A stretch of DNA of 64,000 bases from Uranotaenia lowii (GCF_029784155.1 NC_073692.1:330479920-330543919); one strand, 5' to 3'. Counted from the first letter of the stretch, positions 21,561 to 34,272 are shown. Notes: generated by a model not told the origin, from the sequence alone. Made by a program: numbers and translations.

Positions 21561-22338
21561 GTGTGTAGTGAATTTTTTTTTCTGTTTTTTGAAAATTGAA
21601 AAAAAAAATAGAACGAATCAAAGAGCAATGAGACAAATTTATTTTTCGCAAATCCTTATAGAAATATTCTTTTCTTTAACAGCGACGTTCGAAAACTAGT
21701 TGTTGTCGTGCTTCAACTGTGAGTTTTGTGATTGAACGTTACCACACTGTTCTAAGAATCAAAAGAAGAAATTTAGGGGTCCGAATGATTTTCAATCAGT
21801 AGTAAGAACCTACAAGCGTGTGAGTACAGTTTTAGGCGAAAACATTATACTTCGCTCACGAAACTAGGGAGCGACTCCATACGAAGTTTAGACCAAAACT
21901 TTTTTCCAACGTTTTTTGTATTTTAGATGATATATTTTTTAGACTACTGATTAAATTTTACATAAATGTAATTTTTACAGTCTTCAATACGTATAACTAG
22001 CATTTTGCTAACTTCTGGATCAAAAACACAAATGATTTACAGTCTATCTGCAAAACTACAGGACCGATTTTTCTCCCAAATACCATTTTCGAATAGTCTT
22101 TATAGCTACATTGTTATCATGTTTGGAGGCATCGTAAAATTTAAGATATATTTGAAATAGTCCGATAAGGATTTTTAACAAAAACCCGATTTACTGTAAA
22201 AGTTACTTCTAAAGCAATCTGCAGCTGGATTTGCATTCTTTGGTCAGTTGCAAGTTCAAACTAAGCTGTAAAGAAGTCTTCTGCGCCATTTTGACTTATT
22301 TTTATTTGTTTCACTATTCAGAGGATGCCCTAAAGTGA
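21561..22338. other. Intron DNA without recognised features
   Basis: AT-rich; no repeat ends or coding signal were recognised. Confidence 0.45.
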
Positions 22339-23019
22339 TACCCGAGCAGACTTTTATGGCAAAATTATAGCAAATTTTGCTATCACGCCCTGAGAGCCAA
22401 ATTTGCTTTCATTTTGCTTGACATAAGGTGGTACACAGCAAAAATGAGAGCACAAATTTTCATACTTGGTTAGCAAAGTGATACCAAATTTTGCTAAAAC
22501 TGAGACCCTAACTACAGCTCGTTTTCTGAAAGCTTGGAGAGCACAATGATGCTAATATAAGGCATCACATAATTTCCACACCCAAAATTCAGCCTCTGTG
22601 CCAATGGCGTGTAGTCAATTTCATAGCATCATTGGTACAAGAAGATAACGCGACCGGCACTGATTCGATTTGCGCCCACCGGCATTAACCTCCCAGCGCA
22701 ACCGAATTGCGTATGTCTGAATGAAACAAAATAAAAACGTTTTCGCGTCCCTCCCCATCGCATCACAAGCCGAAGAAGGATGGAAATAAATACCGGCCAA
22801 CACCAGGCAGCCAGCAAACCGAGCACTGTGCGTGTGAATGTAGCAAAAGCAACAACAAAAACATCCTTCTAATTCAATCAACCGGCAAACACGGCTAAGC
22901 TGTGCGTGTGTATGTAGCAAAAGCAACAACAAAAACATTCCTTCAATTCACAGGCAAACAACACCGGCCAAGCTGCCCGGCTCTGGCAGCTGTGTATATG
23001 TAGCGTGTGTATGTAATAG

Positions 23020-23827
23020 CAGTGTTCTGAATATCAATCAAAACAAACACTCAGGATGCGTTTCCTGTTGGAAACATTCTGATTGTATAATGGGAAAGCG
23101 CCTCTCGCAACTGCTTCGCCTGGCTGGTATGCAATCTCGATCAGCGCCCCTATCAGCTATGCAAACCGAGTCGCATCATTCAGAATAATCGGTTTAGCAA
23201 ACATCGCATATCGGAGATGATTGAGATACAAACTGATCCATTCTGAATGTAGCTCACTCAGTATCTGCCTGAATTATATGAAAATCAAAATTATTTTTTG
23301 CAGGACGAGAAAAATCAAACAATTGTGAGGAACACCATAAATTCTCAGTAATTTTAACGTGACGGACGACAGTTTAATAAAAGAACTTGTAAAAATTGAA
23401 AAACACGGCGAAATTGAACATCTTTCCCTCACAAACACAACTACAATTTGATTTTAATCATACTGATGTTAAAAAACGTTATAACAACAGATAAATTTAT
23501 TAATTTGCTGTATATCAAATCAAACAAAATACGCTAATGATCGGCTTCATGTATCACTCACTCACTGCCTGATCCATTCACTCCTGATCGAAGACCAACA
23601 AGATTCGCCATATGCATTGCGCATTGGTGAGATTCCAATTTGATGATGGTGCTGCACTGTTTTGACAGCAAGCATCTAGCGAGGTGATCTGTATTTTAGC
23701 GATGAATTGAACGATCGATGATCGGGTAGGTCGAGTAGCAATCAATAACGAAACCCGACCGCTGTACGTTCAGGTGCGAAGGGCAATCAGAAACATTCAT
23801 TGAAAATGAGTGATATTCAGAACACTG
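23020..23827. mobile_element. hAT-type MITE inside CACCCA element copy 2
   Basis: The ends are CAGTGTTCTGAATATCA on the left and the same word inverted at the right. An exact 8-base duplication TGTAATAG flanks it (23012-23019 and 23828-23835). The uninterrupted sister copy shows a single TGTAATAG at the matching place, which proves the insertion. CAGTG ends and 8-base targets are hAT features. The interior is non-coding. Confidence 0.88.
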
Positions 23828-24034
23828 TGTAATAGCAGGCAGTAAGCAAAGCACAGTTCTCATTCAATGGGTTTCCCGTTCCTTCACTCCCGTTCCCTTT
23901 CCCGTTTCCATCTTAAGGCAAAGCAATGCATTGAAAGGAGGCCAAACGCCGGAAAGCTGCTGTTGTACGTTTTTTGTGATTGATCGGTAACAGAAAGCCT
24001 ATGACAAATATACCTCATCCTGCATGAAGCCCGA

Positions 24035-24117
24035 ATAGTACACTGGTTAGAATGTCGGACTGGCAAGACGATACATGTAGTGATGTGAGTTCGATTCTCA
24101 CTACAGCGCTGTGGTTT
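24035..24117 (+). promoter_or_regulatory. tRNA-like module in CACCCA element copy 2
   Basis: This matches the module in copy 1. The A-box-like TGGTTAGAATGTCGGACT and the B-box arm GTGAGTTCGATTCTCAC are both unchanged. The region between them has drifted slightly. Confidence 0.6.
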
Positions 24118-24516
24118 TAATTTTTATTTTCTTGTTTCTGGGATGAATTATCCAATAGGAAGGAAATCCCATAAAATGTTTTTCTTGTTTCGCTTGAATG
24201 TAGTGGTCATCATTTTGGTTGGGAGCCGAGTCCTTATGCCAGTTACGGTTTTTCAAACATACCGTCTTCGGCACAGTGCACATTTCAGAGCATTATCGGC
24301 ACAGAGATTTGCTAAAAAGGCATTGGATTTTTGCAACCTCTTCTATGGGTGCAATGAAAGCAAAATTTAGCATCATTAAGCTTTCAAAACGATCTTAAAA
24401 CGAGGCATCATTTGGATCTCCAAGAAAGAAAAATTTGGCATCGCTTTGCTAGCCACGTAAGAAAATTAATGCTCTCATTTTTGCTGTGTATCACCTTAAA
24501 TCAATCAAAATGAGAG

Positions 24517-24680
24517 CAATTTTGAATTTCAAGGCGTGATAGCAAAATTTCATTAAAATTTTCTCTAGGAATAGTGCTCGCGAAACCTTACAAGTTTTCA
24601 CATTCAAAACCGAGTGGTATGATAAGCGCCTTTGTGTAGGCAGTGTGTTAGACTCTGAAAGTAAAAAAAAACCAAATTAA
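24517..24680. repeat. Direct repeat, first copy (164 bp)
   Basis: This stretch recurs almost unchanged at 24979-25142, offset by 462 bases. It includes AAGCGCCTTTGTGTAGGCAG, which is also present inverted near 24695-24714. It may record a local duplication within the host MITE. Confidence 0.8.
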
Positions 24681-24978
24681 ATTTTGTTCTATTCGCTGCC
24701 TACACAAAGGCGTTTAAACTGCGGCTTCGTGCAAGAAAAAGCGCCTCCAACATGTCGAGTCATATTTCACTCACTTTTCGGAAATTTGTACTCCTAAAAA
24801 TAGAGAAGTATGAGCATAAAACAGTAAAGGCTTGTGATTTTTCCAACGTAACAATTTGAAAGCTGACGTTTTATATAAACAAGTTAACAAAATATATTAT
24901 TACCCTTAAAGTGATGGCAGAAAAAACTTCGAAAAGATGTTTTTATTTTTGTAAATAATGAAAAATTAAAACTGAGGG

Positions 24979-25142
24979 AATTTTGAATTTCAAGGCGTGA
25001 TAGCAAAATTTCATTAAAATTTTCTCTAGGAATAGTGCTCGCGAAACCTTACAAGTTTTCACATTCAAAACCGAGTGGTATGATAAGCGCCTTTGTGTAG
25101 GTAGCGTGTTAGACTCTGAAAGTAAAAAAAAACCAAATTAAT
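24979..25142. repeat. Direct repeat, second copy
   Basis: Copy of 24517-24680 with few differences, for example GTAGGTAGCGTG where the first copy has GTAGGCAGTGTG. Confidence 0.8.
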
Positions 25143-25672
25143 TAATTTCTCGCAAACCGCAGATCTTTAAACGTACCTAATCATCCAGCTATTAAATCCA
25201 TTTGTTAAAATTTGACGAATTCGCCCTTTTCAAAATTTACCACCAATTTTGTGTACAATCAAATTTCTTAAAGCATAGTCTGGAGAGATTTTTTTTTGAG
25301 TTTTTATCCTATCCGTTCGATTTATTCTTTAGCCTACTTGCAGAAGTGTTTTAAATTATTAATGACAATTTGTGATAAGAGTGAATTATCAATTCCGATT
25401 TTTGGAATTTGATTTGATTAAAAACGATATATGATACCTCAACCTTTAGTTTGCTGTTGGATCCATTTGTACACCAAATTATGCTAGAAGATTGTTGTTG
25501 CTACCTCATTTTGGTCTCGACTTGCTTTCAATTAAAATGATTGAAACCTTAATGATGCCTAATTTTGCTATCATAGAATAGTCAACAGCAAAATAATGCT
25601 ATCAGTTTGCTGTTGACACCTAATTTTGGTCTCATTTTGCTAATGATTTGGGCATCAAAGTCTGCTCGGGTA

Positions 25673-26671
25673 TGAAGCCAAAAAAAAAGTCACTTTTGTA
25701 TTCAAGAACATAAATTCTTCCAAAGAACCGGAACTTAGACCCATTAAAAATACTGTGCTGTTTTGAATCAGACACTCAGTGAGCGTCTTAAAGAAGTTAT
25801 TTTTGAGGAAGAAATAGCGAAAAATTAGGCGTCGGTATAAAAAAGCTGCTTTCAGAAGTTTCCCAAATTTTGTTGGGTTTAGTTCGGCCAAATGTACGAT
25901 TGTACGAATATGGTTTGGAAGTAAAATTACCAAAAGATTACAAATGGTTTGAAATTTATTGTCTGCAAGTTTTTAAAGCATCGGTCAACTAGGTAATTTT
26001 TGACAACATTTTTACTGCAATTTGATGTGGTACACCTTTTAGTTGCTTTAAAGTATTATTGCACAAAAATTATACTTCGAAAGTTCGGACTTCCAGCTTC
26101 CGACTGACTTCCGACGAAGGAAAATTAAGTACTAGACTGTCGGAATTCTGCGCCCAGCTGTCAGTTCACCAGCGACGTTTCAGAAAATTTTGTTTGTATG
26201 CACAATAGTGAAGTAAAATCTTCAATGGAACATGGCAAATCGTGAGTTATCAAGCTAGATTCCAGATACGTTTTCGAACCTTGTTTACTGTACTCTGTAA
26301 AGGAAAATTAAATATATTGAATTTTATTTACTGCTCTGAACTTTAAACTTTTCTTCTTGTTTCAAACTTTGAAAGTATTATGAAAATAGAATCCTCAAAT
26401 CTTTTGTTTAATTTTTAATACTTCGTTTATTTAAGTCCGCAATAGTTTTTGTATAAAATAATTTTCAATTTTTTTCTCGATAATGTTTACATTTCCAACT
26501 GTTCAAAACTATTTTTAAGAAAAAAAAAATGAAAAATCTTTAAATGAATAGTTAAGTCCAATCTAAGTTCAAAAATTGAAATTTGATTGCTTCACCTATA
26601 TTTTGATTCTATTTCAATGTTCATTTCATTCATTCATATTTTGGCTTCAAGGGCTTGTGCAAGTCAGTTGC
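25673..26671. other. Intron DNA without recognised features
   Basis: No element ends or coding signal were recognised. Confidence 0.45.
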
Positions 26672-26679
26672 CTCCTGAG

Positions 26680-27074
26680 CAAGGTTGCCGAAATCACAGA
26701 AAAGTCTATAATTCCACAGAATTTCGAGCCAATTTTCATCACATAATCTGTGTCACAGAACACAGAATTTTAGAAACATTCACAGATTTCACAGAATTTT
26801 AAGATTTTGGACGTTTTTCCAAAACTCAGTTTTTATGTCAATATAAATTTTGGATAATTATCTTTCAATTCGAAATATATGATAAAAATTTGATAAAATT
26901 TGTAATGTTAATTGATTTTTCTTTAGTAAAATGTAAAAAGACGCAATTTGACATGACTTTTGAATGAAATAAGTGAAAATACATCACAAAAAACCGTCAC
27001 AGAATTTTTGCGTAGAATCACAGAAAATCAGAATTTGTTTTCGTCAAAACGCAGAATTTTTTTCGGCAACCTTG
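26680..27074. mobile_element. hAT-type MITE (CAAGGTTGCC ends)
   Basis: The ends CAAGGTTGCCGAAA and TTTCGGCAACCTTG are inverted. The flanking 8-mers CTCCTGAG (26672-26679) and CTGCTGAG (27075-27082) differ at one base, fitting an 8-base duplication. The interior repeats CACAGAATTT-type words and is non-coding. Confidence 0.8.
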
Positions 27075-27082
27075 CTGCTGAG

Positions 27083-28493
27083 TCGAGGTCAGGATTTTTC
27101 AGTGTAATTAATAAAAAATATACCTACTGAAAATATTTTTCCATTTTAATTCTCAATTCTGTAATTGTTTTCTTTCTCAAAGAATAAATTTCACCGATAT
27201 GCTGAAAAACTTTAATTCAAATGTAGTTTTTTTAGGTTTATTTTTGACACTTTACCAGCATTATGGCATTCGTGTCTAGTTTCAAAAGTAGTGTTTTTTT
27301 ATCTTAGTTCTATAATTTATCAGTCCTAAGATTTGATTCCATAATACAAATGTATGATTCGTTACATTGCAATTGGAATGCCATCTATGGGATCAACCTT
27401 CACTCTATTTCTCCCTGACTCAGATTCGAAGTAATACAATTCAGAAAACGTCAAAACTGGGGCAATTTAAATTTTTATTAGGACGGCACAATTCAGAAAT
27501 GAATAGTTGAGGTTTTCGCACATTCTGAGTTGTTTTCAGTCAGGCATTTTTTGAGAAGCGTCTAAGTTGTCTGAGACAAAACAAATCAAAATTTTAAAAA
27601 ATTGGACACGGTTTCAAGGGGGATTATATTTTTTACAGAAATTAATAGATATTTCAGATTCAATTAAATTTAACGAAAATAAGTGAAAATAATGTTCATG
27701 TCAACCCACGGAATCGTCTAGCGTAATAACCTATGGGGTGTTTGAATGTTTGGAATATTTATGTCAGTGAATCAAACGTCAAGCGTTACACAATTCGATT
27801 AAAAAGCAATAGCCACGTCCAAAAATTAACAATAACCTCATCAGTAGGTTAATTTAATATTTTTTAAATGTTCAGAGCTACGCTTTAAACACAAACATGT
27901 TTTAAAGTCACACAGGTACATACATTTAAGAAAAAATGAAAATTTATGTTAAAAAAAAGACACCAACCTGGGTGGCCTATCTTTATAATATTAATTCCAT
28001 AGTCCAAAGATACAACAACACGAAACCATTAAGACATAGAAATACAACATTTCGAATCATATTCCAAATTACTTCTGAAAAAATAAACATCAATCCATAT
28101 CAAAATCAAAATTATTGATTCCGGAAAATTATTTCCCTTATCGAAAACGCAGGTTGATCCTAATGACATAAATCAAGGCGGTGGTCATTACGTAAGTTTA
28201 CTCAACGAGGTTTGGCAAATGTTTTGGATTAAAAACGATACAGAATGCGGTTGTTTGCTCGTTCCCTTGTTCATAAATATTCTTAGATAGTTTACCCCTT
28301 TTCGATCCCTTCTCTTGTCTTGGATGATGGTTTTTACCGGTTTGGTCCTTCTCCATTCGATTTTTTTCATCAATATTCCTAATTATATTTCTACTAACCT
28401 TTTTCGTGTTTTTGTTTTGTGTTTCATCAGCTCGAAAGAAATTATTGGAACATCAAAACTAATCCCTGTCATTTTTTAATTTCTTTGATACAG
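27083..28493. other. Intron DNA up to the EF-hand exon
   Basis: No element was recognised. The acceptor of the next exon is TTTGATACAG at 28484-28493. Confidence 0.5.
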
Positions 28494-28635
28494 ATCGCTC
28501 CGGATGTTCCGAGCCCATCGCAACCTTCGCCCCAGCGCCAGGCCATGGAACGACTGTTCCTGGACGTTGCCGGCGCTGACGGTGAGGTCGATTGGGTGGA
28601 ACTGAAACGGATCCTGGACCACTCCTTCCGTGACG
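28494..28635 (+). CDS. CalpA: Calpain A, linker and first EF-hand exon
   Basis: A 142-base exon (acceptor ATACAG|ATC, donor GACG|GTGAGT) entering in phase 0 and leaving after one base of a codon. It encodes a Pro/Ser/Gln-rich linker and then the first EF-hand of the penta-EF-hand calcium-binding domain (ADGEVDWVEL, followed by KRILDHSFRD). The short, acidic loop is the non-canonical first hand usual in calpains. It can splice either to the cassette at 30179 or directly to 55408, because both start with two bases that complete a codon. Confidence 0.93.
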
Positions 28636-30178
28636 GTGAGTACCGATGATCGGTTTAATTGAAGGATCGGGAAATAATTTCTAAGGAACTTAGGATTACT
28701 CTTAGCACTTTTGAATTTGTCTAAATATTTCTATTTAAACAAAAAATCGAACAATTCCTATGTTACTTTTGTTTTCCGTTGGGTTATTGCACATTTGATT
28801 TTAATATTCGAATTCTAGAGTTTATATCTAGTTCCGTATCTAGCCGTTAATACTCAATGGTTAAAATATAGGTATAGATCCGGTTTCCAGAATGCCTTTG
28901 ATATTAGAGCACCGATATGAAAATTGTTCACCTCATTCTAAACGCATAGGTACTTAATAAATAGATACTCTAAACATTCCCAAATAGAGTAGTCACATTA
29001 ACCCTAAAATTTGTTGATCTACACTGACATTCTTGTAATACTTTTGTTTGTATTTGTACTAATCGGATCGAATTTGCATGGTGTTTCATGATTATAACTT
29101 ACATAAATTGATTTTTCGAATATTATAGAATTAACCGACAACCAAAATTCTTATTGAAAACTTTAATGGAAATCTAGAATTGAAGTTGATTTTATCACAA
29201 ATGGAAACAAAATTTAAAAACTTAAATTTTGCAAAAACATTTTTCAATGAACTGAATCACAACAGAAAAGAACAGTACTAGTTCAGACTTTAAAAAACTC
29301 TTGAAATAGAAAATGAAAAGTTGTACTTATGAAACACTGCGCTCCTTCCTTGTTGTAAGATGTCAATTACACGTCCAATGTTATTTTGTGGTCAATGTTT
29401 TAATTTAATTACTTAATTTTCACCAGAGTAAACACACAATTGTTCCACTTGAGTATTTATGGGGTTCAGCTAAAGGTGTCTTTTTCAGAACGACTGAAAA
29501 CAAAGGAAAAACAAATCTATTTTACTTCATTTTGCATAAAGCCTGTCCTGACTTAAATTGCATCACAGAAAAAAAGCTTAAAAGATAACTTCGTTGATCG
29601 AGTCTTTTCAAATGTCCAGACAATGCAATACTCCTCGAGATATTTTCGTAAAGGAAATCTGTGAAATTCAAAGAAATGTTTCGTATGTATGTAAATATAT
29701 TTCAACAATCACCAGCAACAAAAACAACAGACGTTCTGATAACGTCATTATTGTTTTATTTACGTTGCTCTTTTGTCGAATCTACCCAACTAATATGAGA
29801 CCCAAGTTGAAAAAAATACTGCTCACCTTGTGAAATTTATTCCTAAAATTGTGTTTTTACTCTACCATATTCTTTTCTATAATTATCTGAACCCGTACCA
29901 CATGTTAGCGAAGCTAGAATCTCATCGAAATTTTTCACTATTTTTCTCTTTCCCGACGCAAAAACAAAACAATCATACAATCAATTGTTAAACAAAATTT
30001 CATTATCAAAATATCCGGAATTGAATCATTTTCCCCCTAAATTTAATCATAAACAATGAAAAAATCATCTCATAATATCTCCAAACTTGCCTGAAAACAT
30101 GTGCACAAAATTTTTGGTGCAATCAACATCATACAAAAAAAAACACCCAAAAAAATCCAACGGAAATCCGGTGAGTAG
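28636..30178. other. 1.5-kb intron
   Basis: AT-rich without recognised elements. The acceptor at the right is GTGAGTAG|AT. An alternative acceptor three bases earlier (GAG|TA) keeps the same frame. Confidence 0.5.
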
Positions 30179-30421
30179 ATCTGCCCAAATCGTCGTCGGT
30201 CAATGGGCTCAATAAGACCTATGCCAGCCAGCAGAATGCGACGAATTACGACGGCGAGGGTGGAGGCGATGCGGGTGGAGGTCTACTAGCTCAGCTGTGT
30301 GGGCTCTTCTGCAAGGATACGCCGCTGGCCGAGGTCTTTGGACCGGCAGCCCCAAACGGTGGCGGACCCCAGGGAGATACCAACGGAAATCTCCAGAGTC
30401 AAATCGTACCCATCCAGAACG
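30179..30421 (+). CDS. CalpA: Calpain A, hydrophobic-insert cassette exon
   Basis: A 243-base exon (81 codons, phase 1 at both ends) that can be included or skipped without changing frame. It begins by completing Asp and continues Leu-Pro-Lys-Ser. It has an Asn/Gly-rich first part, a short hydrophobic, Cys-containing core (GGGLLAQLCGLFCKDTPLAE), then a Gly/Pro/Asn-rich tail. Fly CalpA is known for an unusual ~76-residue hydrophobic insertion at this place in its calcium-binding domain, with a comparable core. The match in position, size and core is the best evidence for CalpA orthology. The exon is GC-rich against AT-rich flanks. Its function in flies has been linked to membrane or lipid interaction; here that is inference. 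Confidence 0.88.
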
Positions 30422-30898
30422 GTGAGAGACGTTTCCTATATTTTAGAGTTTTAGTAGAATTTTGTTTTTTATTTTCTTCTATTTTGTAGGAACTTTGTAG
30501 GTTTATCTTTCTTTTCAGCTGTTTGTGCCAACATTTTTTTTCAACTAGATTAATGGATTCGATTGAATAGGGGATGTGTGAAGGGATTTGTTGCAAAATT
30601 TGTTATATTATTTTCCATGATGTATTTTTGTCGAAAACTGCTTCATTTTTGCTTATTGTGCGCCAAATTTTGCTATTCGCCTATTCGATACTAACAACTG
30701 GTTTTTGTGCGTTTACTTGTACAAAATATTTGAGTTTAACCAATAAGTAACAAAATAGTAATGCCTAATGAACGACGGTGGTTGTTCATGGAACACCATA
30801 GGTTTAGTAAGTGTGGAGATATTCGAAAACTTCACAATATCCGAAGTGAATTTGAGGCGTGATTTTTGTTTGGTTCGCTTTCAAGTGGTGTGTGATAA
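30422..30898. other. Start of the 25-kb calpain intron
   Basis: Donor GTGAGA. No element was recognised before the MITE at about 30899. Confidence 0.5.
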
Positions 30899-31340
30899 TA
30901 GACTTAGTTGATTTGGGGTAATTTTTGAATTCCTATAACCCTGGGGTCTAAAAAGCTTCGTTTTGGTTCAAAACTCATCCATAATCTTTTGCAAAATTTT
31001 TAAATAACGTTTACATGAGGAAATTTTCCACTGAACAACTTTGTCGAAGATCGTAACTTGATGTCTTCGACAAAGTTGTTCAGCGACAAATTTCCTTTGG
31101 AAAATTTAAAAATTAGCATAAAAACTGTTAACAAGCACGGTTCCACAAAAAAAAAAATATTGATTTTTCAGTACAAAATATTCAATTTTCCCATACAAAC
31201 ATAAAAGTTCAAATCAACTCATGTAAACGTTACTTAAAAATTTTGCAAAAAAAATTATAGATGAGTTTTGAACCAAAACGAAGCTTTTAAGATCCCAGGG
31301 TTTGAGAAAATCAAAAATGATCCTAAATCGACTTAGTGTA
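30899..31340. mobile_element. Palindromic MITE
   Basis: About 200-base arms are inverted copies: GAAGCTTTTAAGATCCCAGG near 31281 mirrors CCTGGGGTCTAAAAAGCTTC near 30941. The centre is a perfect hairpin block, GAACAACTTTGTCGAAGA near 31036 against TCTTCGACAAAGTTGTTC near 31064. Ends near ACTTAGT...ACTAAGT. The boundary is approximate and no target duplication was assigned. Confidence 0.7.
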
Positions 31341-34272
31341 GTGTGATAAACAAACTGACTTAAAGGCATAAGCGGGCGAAACGGGAAAAGTACTGAAAAC
31401 AAAGTTTGCTCTTGAAACTACATATAAAATTAAAGTGATTTCAGCGATAAACTGCAAATTGATAAAAACGCATATGGGACGGACTTGCCATGAGCGGCAG
31501 TACGGCCCTTTAGCCCAACGCTTGGAAGTTTTGAATATCTCCTAAATTCAATAGAATAAACAGAAACATTTTTCATTTATGTCGGATGAATGTTTTTCAG
31601 GATCCAAAAAGAAAAACTACTATAGGGCAAATTAACAGAATTTTGTCGAGTCAATTGCACTCAACTATCGCAGTTTGAAATTAAGTTGAGACTTAAAAAT
31701 CAACTATTGTTCTTACCTAAAAGACTTATACAGCCTTTAGGAGCCTAGAGCTGGAGAGGGGATGAAAATGTTAGAATTTCAAGGAAAAACTAAACAAAAC
31801 TATTCCCGACAATAAGTCTGTTCTGTGACTATGTTTTTTTTAAAATTAAAATCAATCAGAAAATACTAACCAAGAATTTTTTAAAACGTCATATATAGTC
31901 ATAAATGATGCGATTATAAAGTTGAGTGTTTTTTATCATATGAGACTAGCTGATCCCGCATTAACTTTTAATGTTTGTTGTTTTCATCGACTTAACTTGC
32001 AAGTATTTTCGTTTTAATTTTCGCCGAAAAAAGTCGATGAAAACAACAAACAATACATCGTGGCGATTAACCAGTTAATCAATTACCTTTTAATATGTGA
32101 TGAAATATCAAAAACTGAAATTCAAATTGATTGATTGGTTGAAATGGATTGACCATCGAAAAGAACACCCGTGTACGAATTTTCGTTTTGTTCGGATGCA
32201 CAATAACGGAAAGATTGCAAAAACAATCAACAGTCAATATGAAAGACCTCTCTTTTCTGTCGTCTGATACCAAATTTCAAATCAGGTATGGATCGTTCGT
32301 CCTGTAAAACTCCCGTGCATGAATTTTCGTCTCGATCCGATGCAAAGTAACACAATTACTTTGTGTTTTCAGTCTATCCCACCATCAATAAAGCAATTAT
32401 TTCTAAAATATTAAACCATTCAAATGGACGACCCCTTTTATGTCGCCCGTTACAAAGTTTGAAATCAGGAATCGATTTTTCCTGTATGAATTTTTGTCTC
32501 AATCCGATGCATAATAACGTAACTATTGCAAAAACATTGGATTGCAATAATATAGAAATGAATGAAATGACATGTTTGTAAATTTAAAAATGAAATTTTA
32601 ATCGACAAAACCAAACACAAAATGTTTGGTCACTAAATGATACCAATTTCTTACAATTTGGTCCAGTAGTTTCTTATAGATTTCTTCGCGGTCCCTAATG
32701 TGTTTCCTAATAATATTTTATGTTATCGAGTTATCTTCTACCAGATTTTGTTTTCGATGTCAAATTATGTTCGATATACTTGTTTCATAAAATTAATCTA
32801 TGCAAAAAGCAAAAAAAAAGCGAGACGTTTCTCAATGTTGTTGTGTATTTCGTTTGAATTGGCCTGAGGAGCGAACCCTTATACCGTACTTTTTTTGTTT
32901 TTTACTTTTCCTAAGTTAAACTTTTGCTTAAAGTTTCCCACGCTAGAATATATGTCTTACGTAAAAATTGGGTCAAATACAAGCTTTTGCCGAAATCTAA
33001 GGTCTTTACCCTGTTACCAAATACTATCTTACATTCGAATGATTAAATTTCAGCCTTGTCTAATTCACGATTTTCATATTTTCACAAATTATTAGTTCAA
33101 ATGACTAGGGCACTACTAAAGTGATTCATTGTTTTGAATAATTTTTTTTTTCAAACATGTCTTTGGATTTATACAAAAAAATACAACCGCACTAATAAAA
33201 TAACTAAATAATTTTCATGCGATCTGATGATTTAAAGTTTTGTAAGACAAATCTCCATTCAAGTTGACAAACTGATTTGATTTTATGTTTCGATGTATTT
33301 TCTGCATATTTCTATGCCAACTCCACATTTTTTTTCAACAACTCTATAAAGACTCTAGAAAAACTGAAATTTTCAGAGGGGCTCAAAACTACCACTTTAT
33401 TTATAATTCCAAGACTGTGTTAGCTGGACTTGTTTTTACAAGATTGTTGAAATTGTGAATCATAACAATGAATAATGAAAAGACTACATGTTAAAAGACG
33501 TCGAGATATGTGTCATGATTAAAAAATCAACAAGTTTTGGAAAACAATTGTTAGAAATTCGAGGGCTTTACATTGATTTTTTTTATTCGCCATGGTTTTA
33601 TATAAAAACGAATATACCGGGAAAATCATCATTTTAACCGGGAAATAACCGAGAAAAACTTTGGAATTTCAAAAAGAAAAATTGCTAGCCACCCTGGACC
33701 TTACTTGTTCGTAGTTGCATTTGCCCAGCAAACATAAAGATTGATAACTTTGTCTAGAAGGTGAAGCATTTATTGTGTTCTTTTGAATGCATTTTGTTTT
33801 TTGTTTATTGGTAAAACGTTATGTTTGAATTTTTTTTGTTCCAATCCATGAAAGCGGTTCGGGTGAGTTAGTCCGATAGTGAGATTTTTTTTGTTTCAAG
33901 CAAAAACAAAGTTGTGTGATGAATATTCAGCAATTTTTTTTAATGAATAAGTCCATCAAATTTGGAAAGGGTTAGTTCTGAACAAAAATGAAGACCATTA
34001 ACAAGTTAATAACTTTTGTTCTTGAATATTGACGGAAAGTTGAATAAAAAAAAATTGGTTGAACTGTTTAAGCCTTCTCACGACAAAGTGTGTCACTCTG
34101 TGATTCGACCCGAAAAGTTTGTGACGATAATCGTGATGATATTTTCAGAAATTTCGTAGGAAAATCGTGCCAAACATCGATAAATTGAATTATTTTTACT
34201 TTAAAAAAACCAATCAACATTACCAAAGTCATAAGGTTTTCAGAAGTTAGTTTTAGAAAATCTTTTTTAGTG
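31341..34272. other. Intron DNA with decayed repeats
   Basis: No coding signal was seen. Two features stand out. Roughly 32140-32560 contains three diverged units sharing GAATTTTCGT-, TCCGATGCA- and AATAACG-type words. At 31980-32060 a small inverted repeat (TTGTTGTTTTCATCGACTT / AAGTCGATGAAAACAACAA) is seen. Near 33700 the sequence GCTAGCCACCCTG looks like one end of a hAT-type element (CAGGGTGGC), but its partner was not found. Confidence 0.45.
32140..32560. repeat. Three degenerate tandem units (~110-180 bp)
   Basis: Each unit carries an ACCCGTG/CTCCCGTG-type start or its remnant, then GAATTTTCGT or GAATTTTTGTC, then CCGATGCAxAxTAAC, then a run with ATTGCAAAAACA, then ACGACC/CGTCTGATAC and CAAATTTCAAATCAGG. 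Divergence is high, so these are old. Confidence 0.5.

Larger units (their letters stand above)
22579..24351 (+). mobile_element. CACCCA element, copy 2 (interrupted)
   Basis: This is the same unit as 17363-18319, with nearly identical sequence outside an 808-base insertion at 23020-23827 that splits it. It is flanked by CA on each side. The small open frames of copy 1 are matched here (minus 22621-22938, plus 24143-24370). They show only scattered substitutions, and the plus-strand frame changes only after the element end. Confidence 0.8.
22341..25670. mobile_element. TA-flanked MITE (CCCGAGCAGACTTT ends) hosting nested elements
   Basis: The ends CCCGAGCAGACTTT (22341) and AAAGTCTGCTCGGG (to 25670) are inverted with TA on both sides (22339-22340, 25671-25672). 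The inner regions are full of short inverted words such as AGCAAAATTTTGCT and GCTCTCATTTTTGCTGTG. The element contains CACCCA element copy 2, which in turn contains a hAT-type MITE. It also holds a direct duplication (24517-24680 against 24979-25142). Confidence 0.75.
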
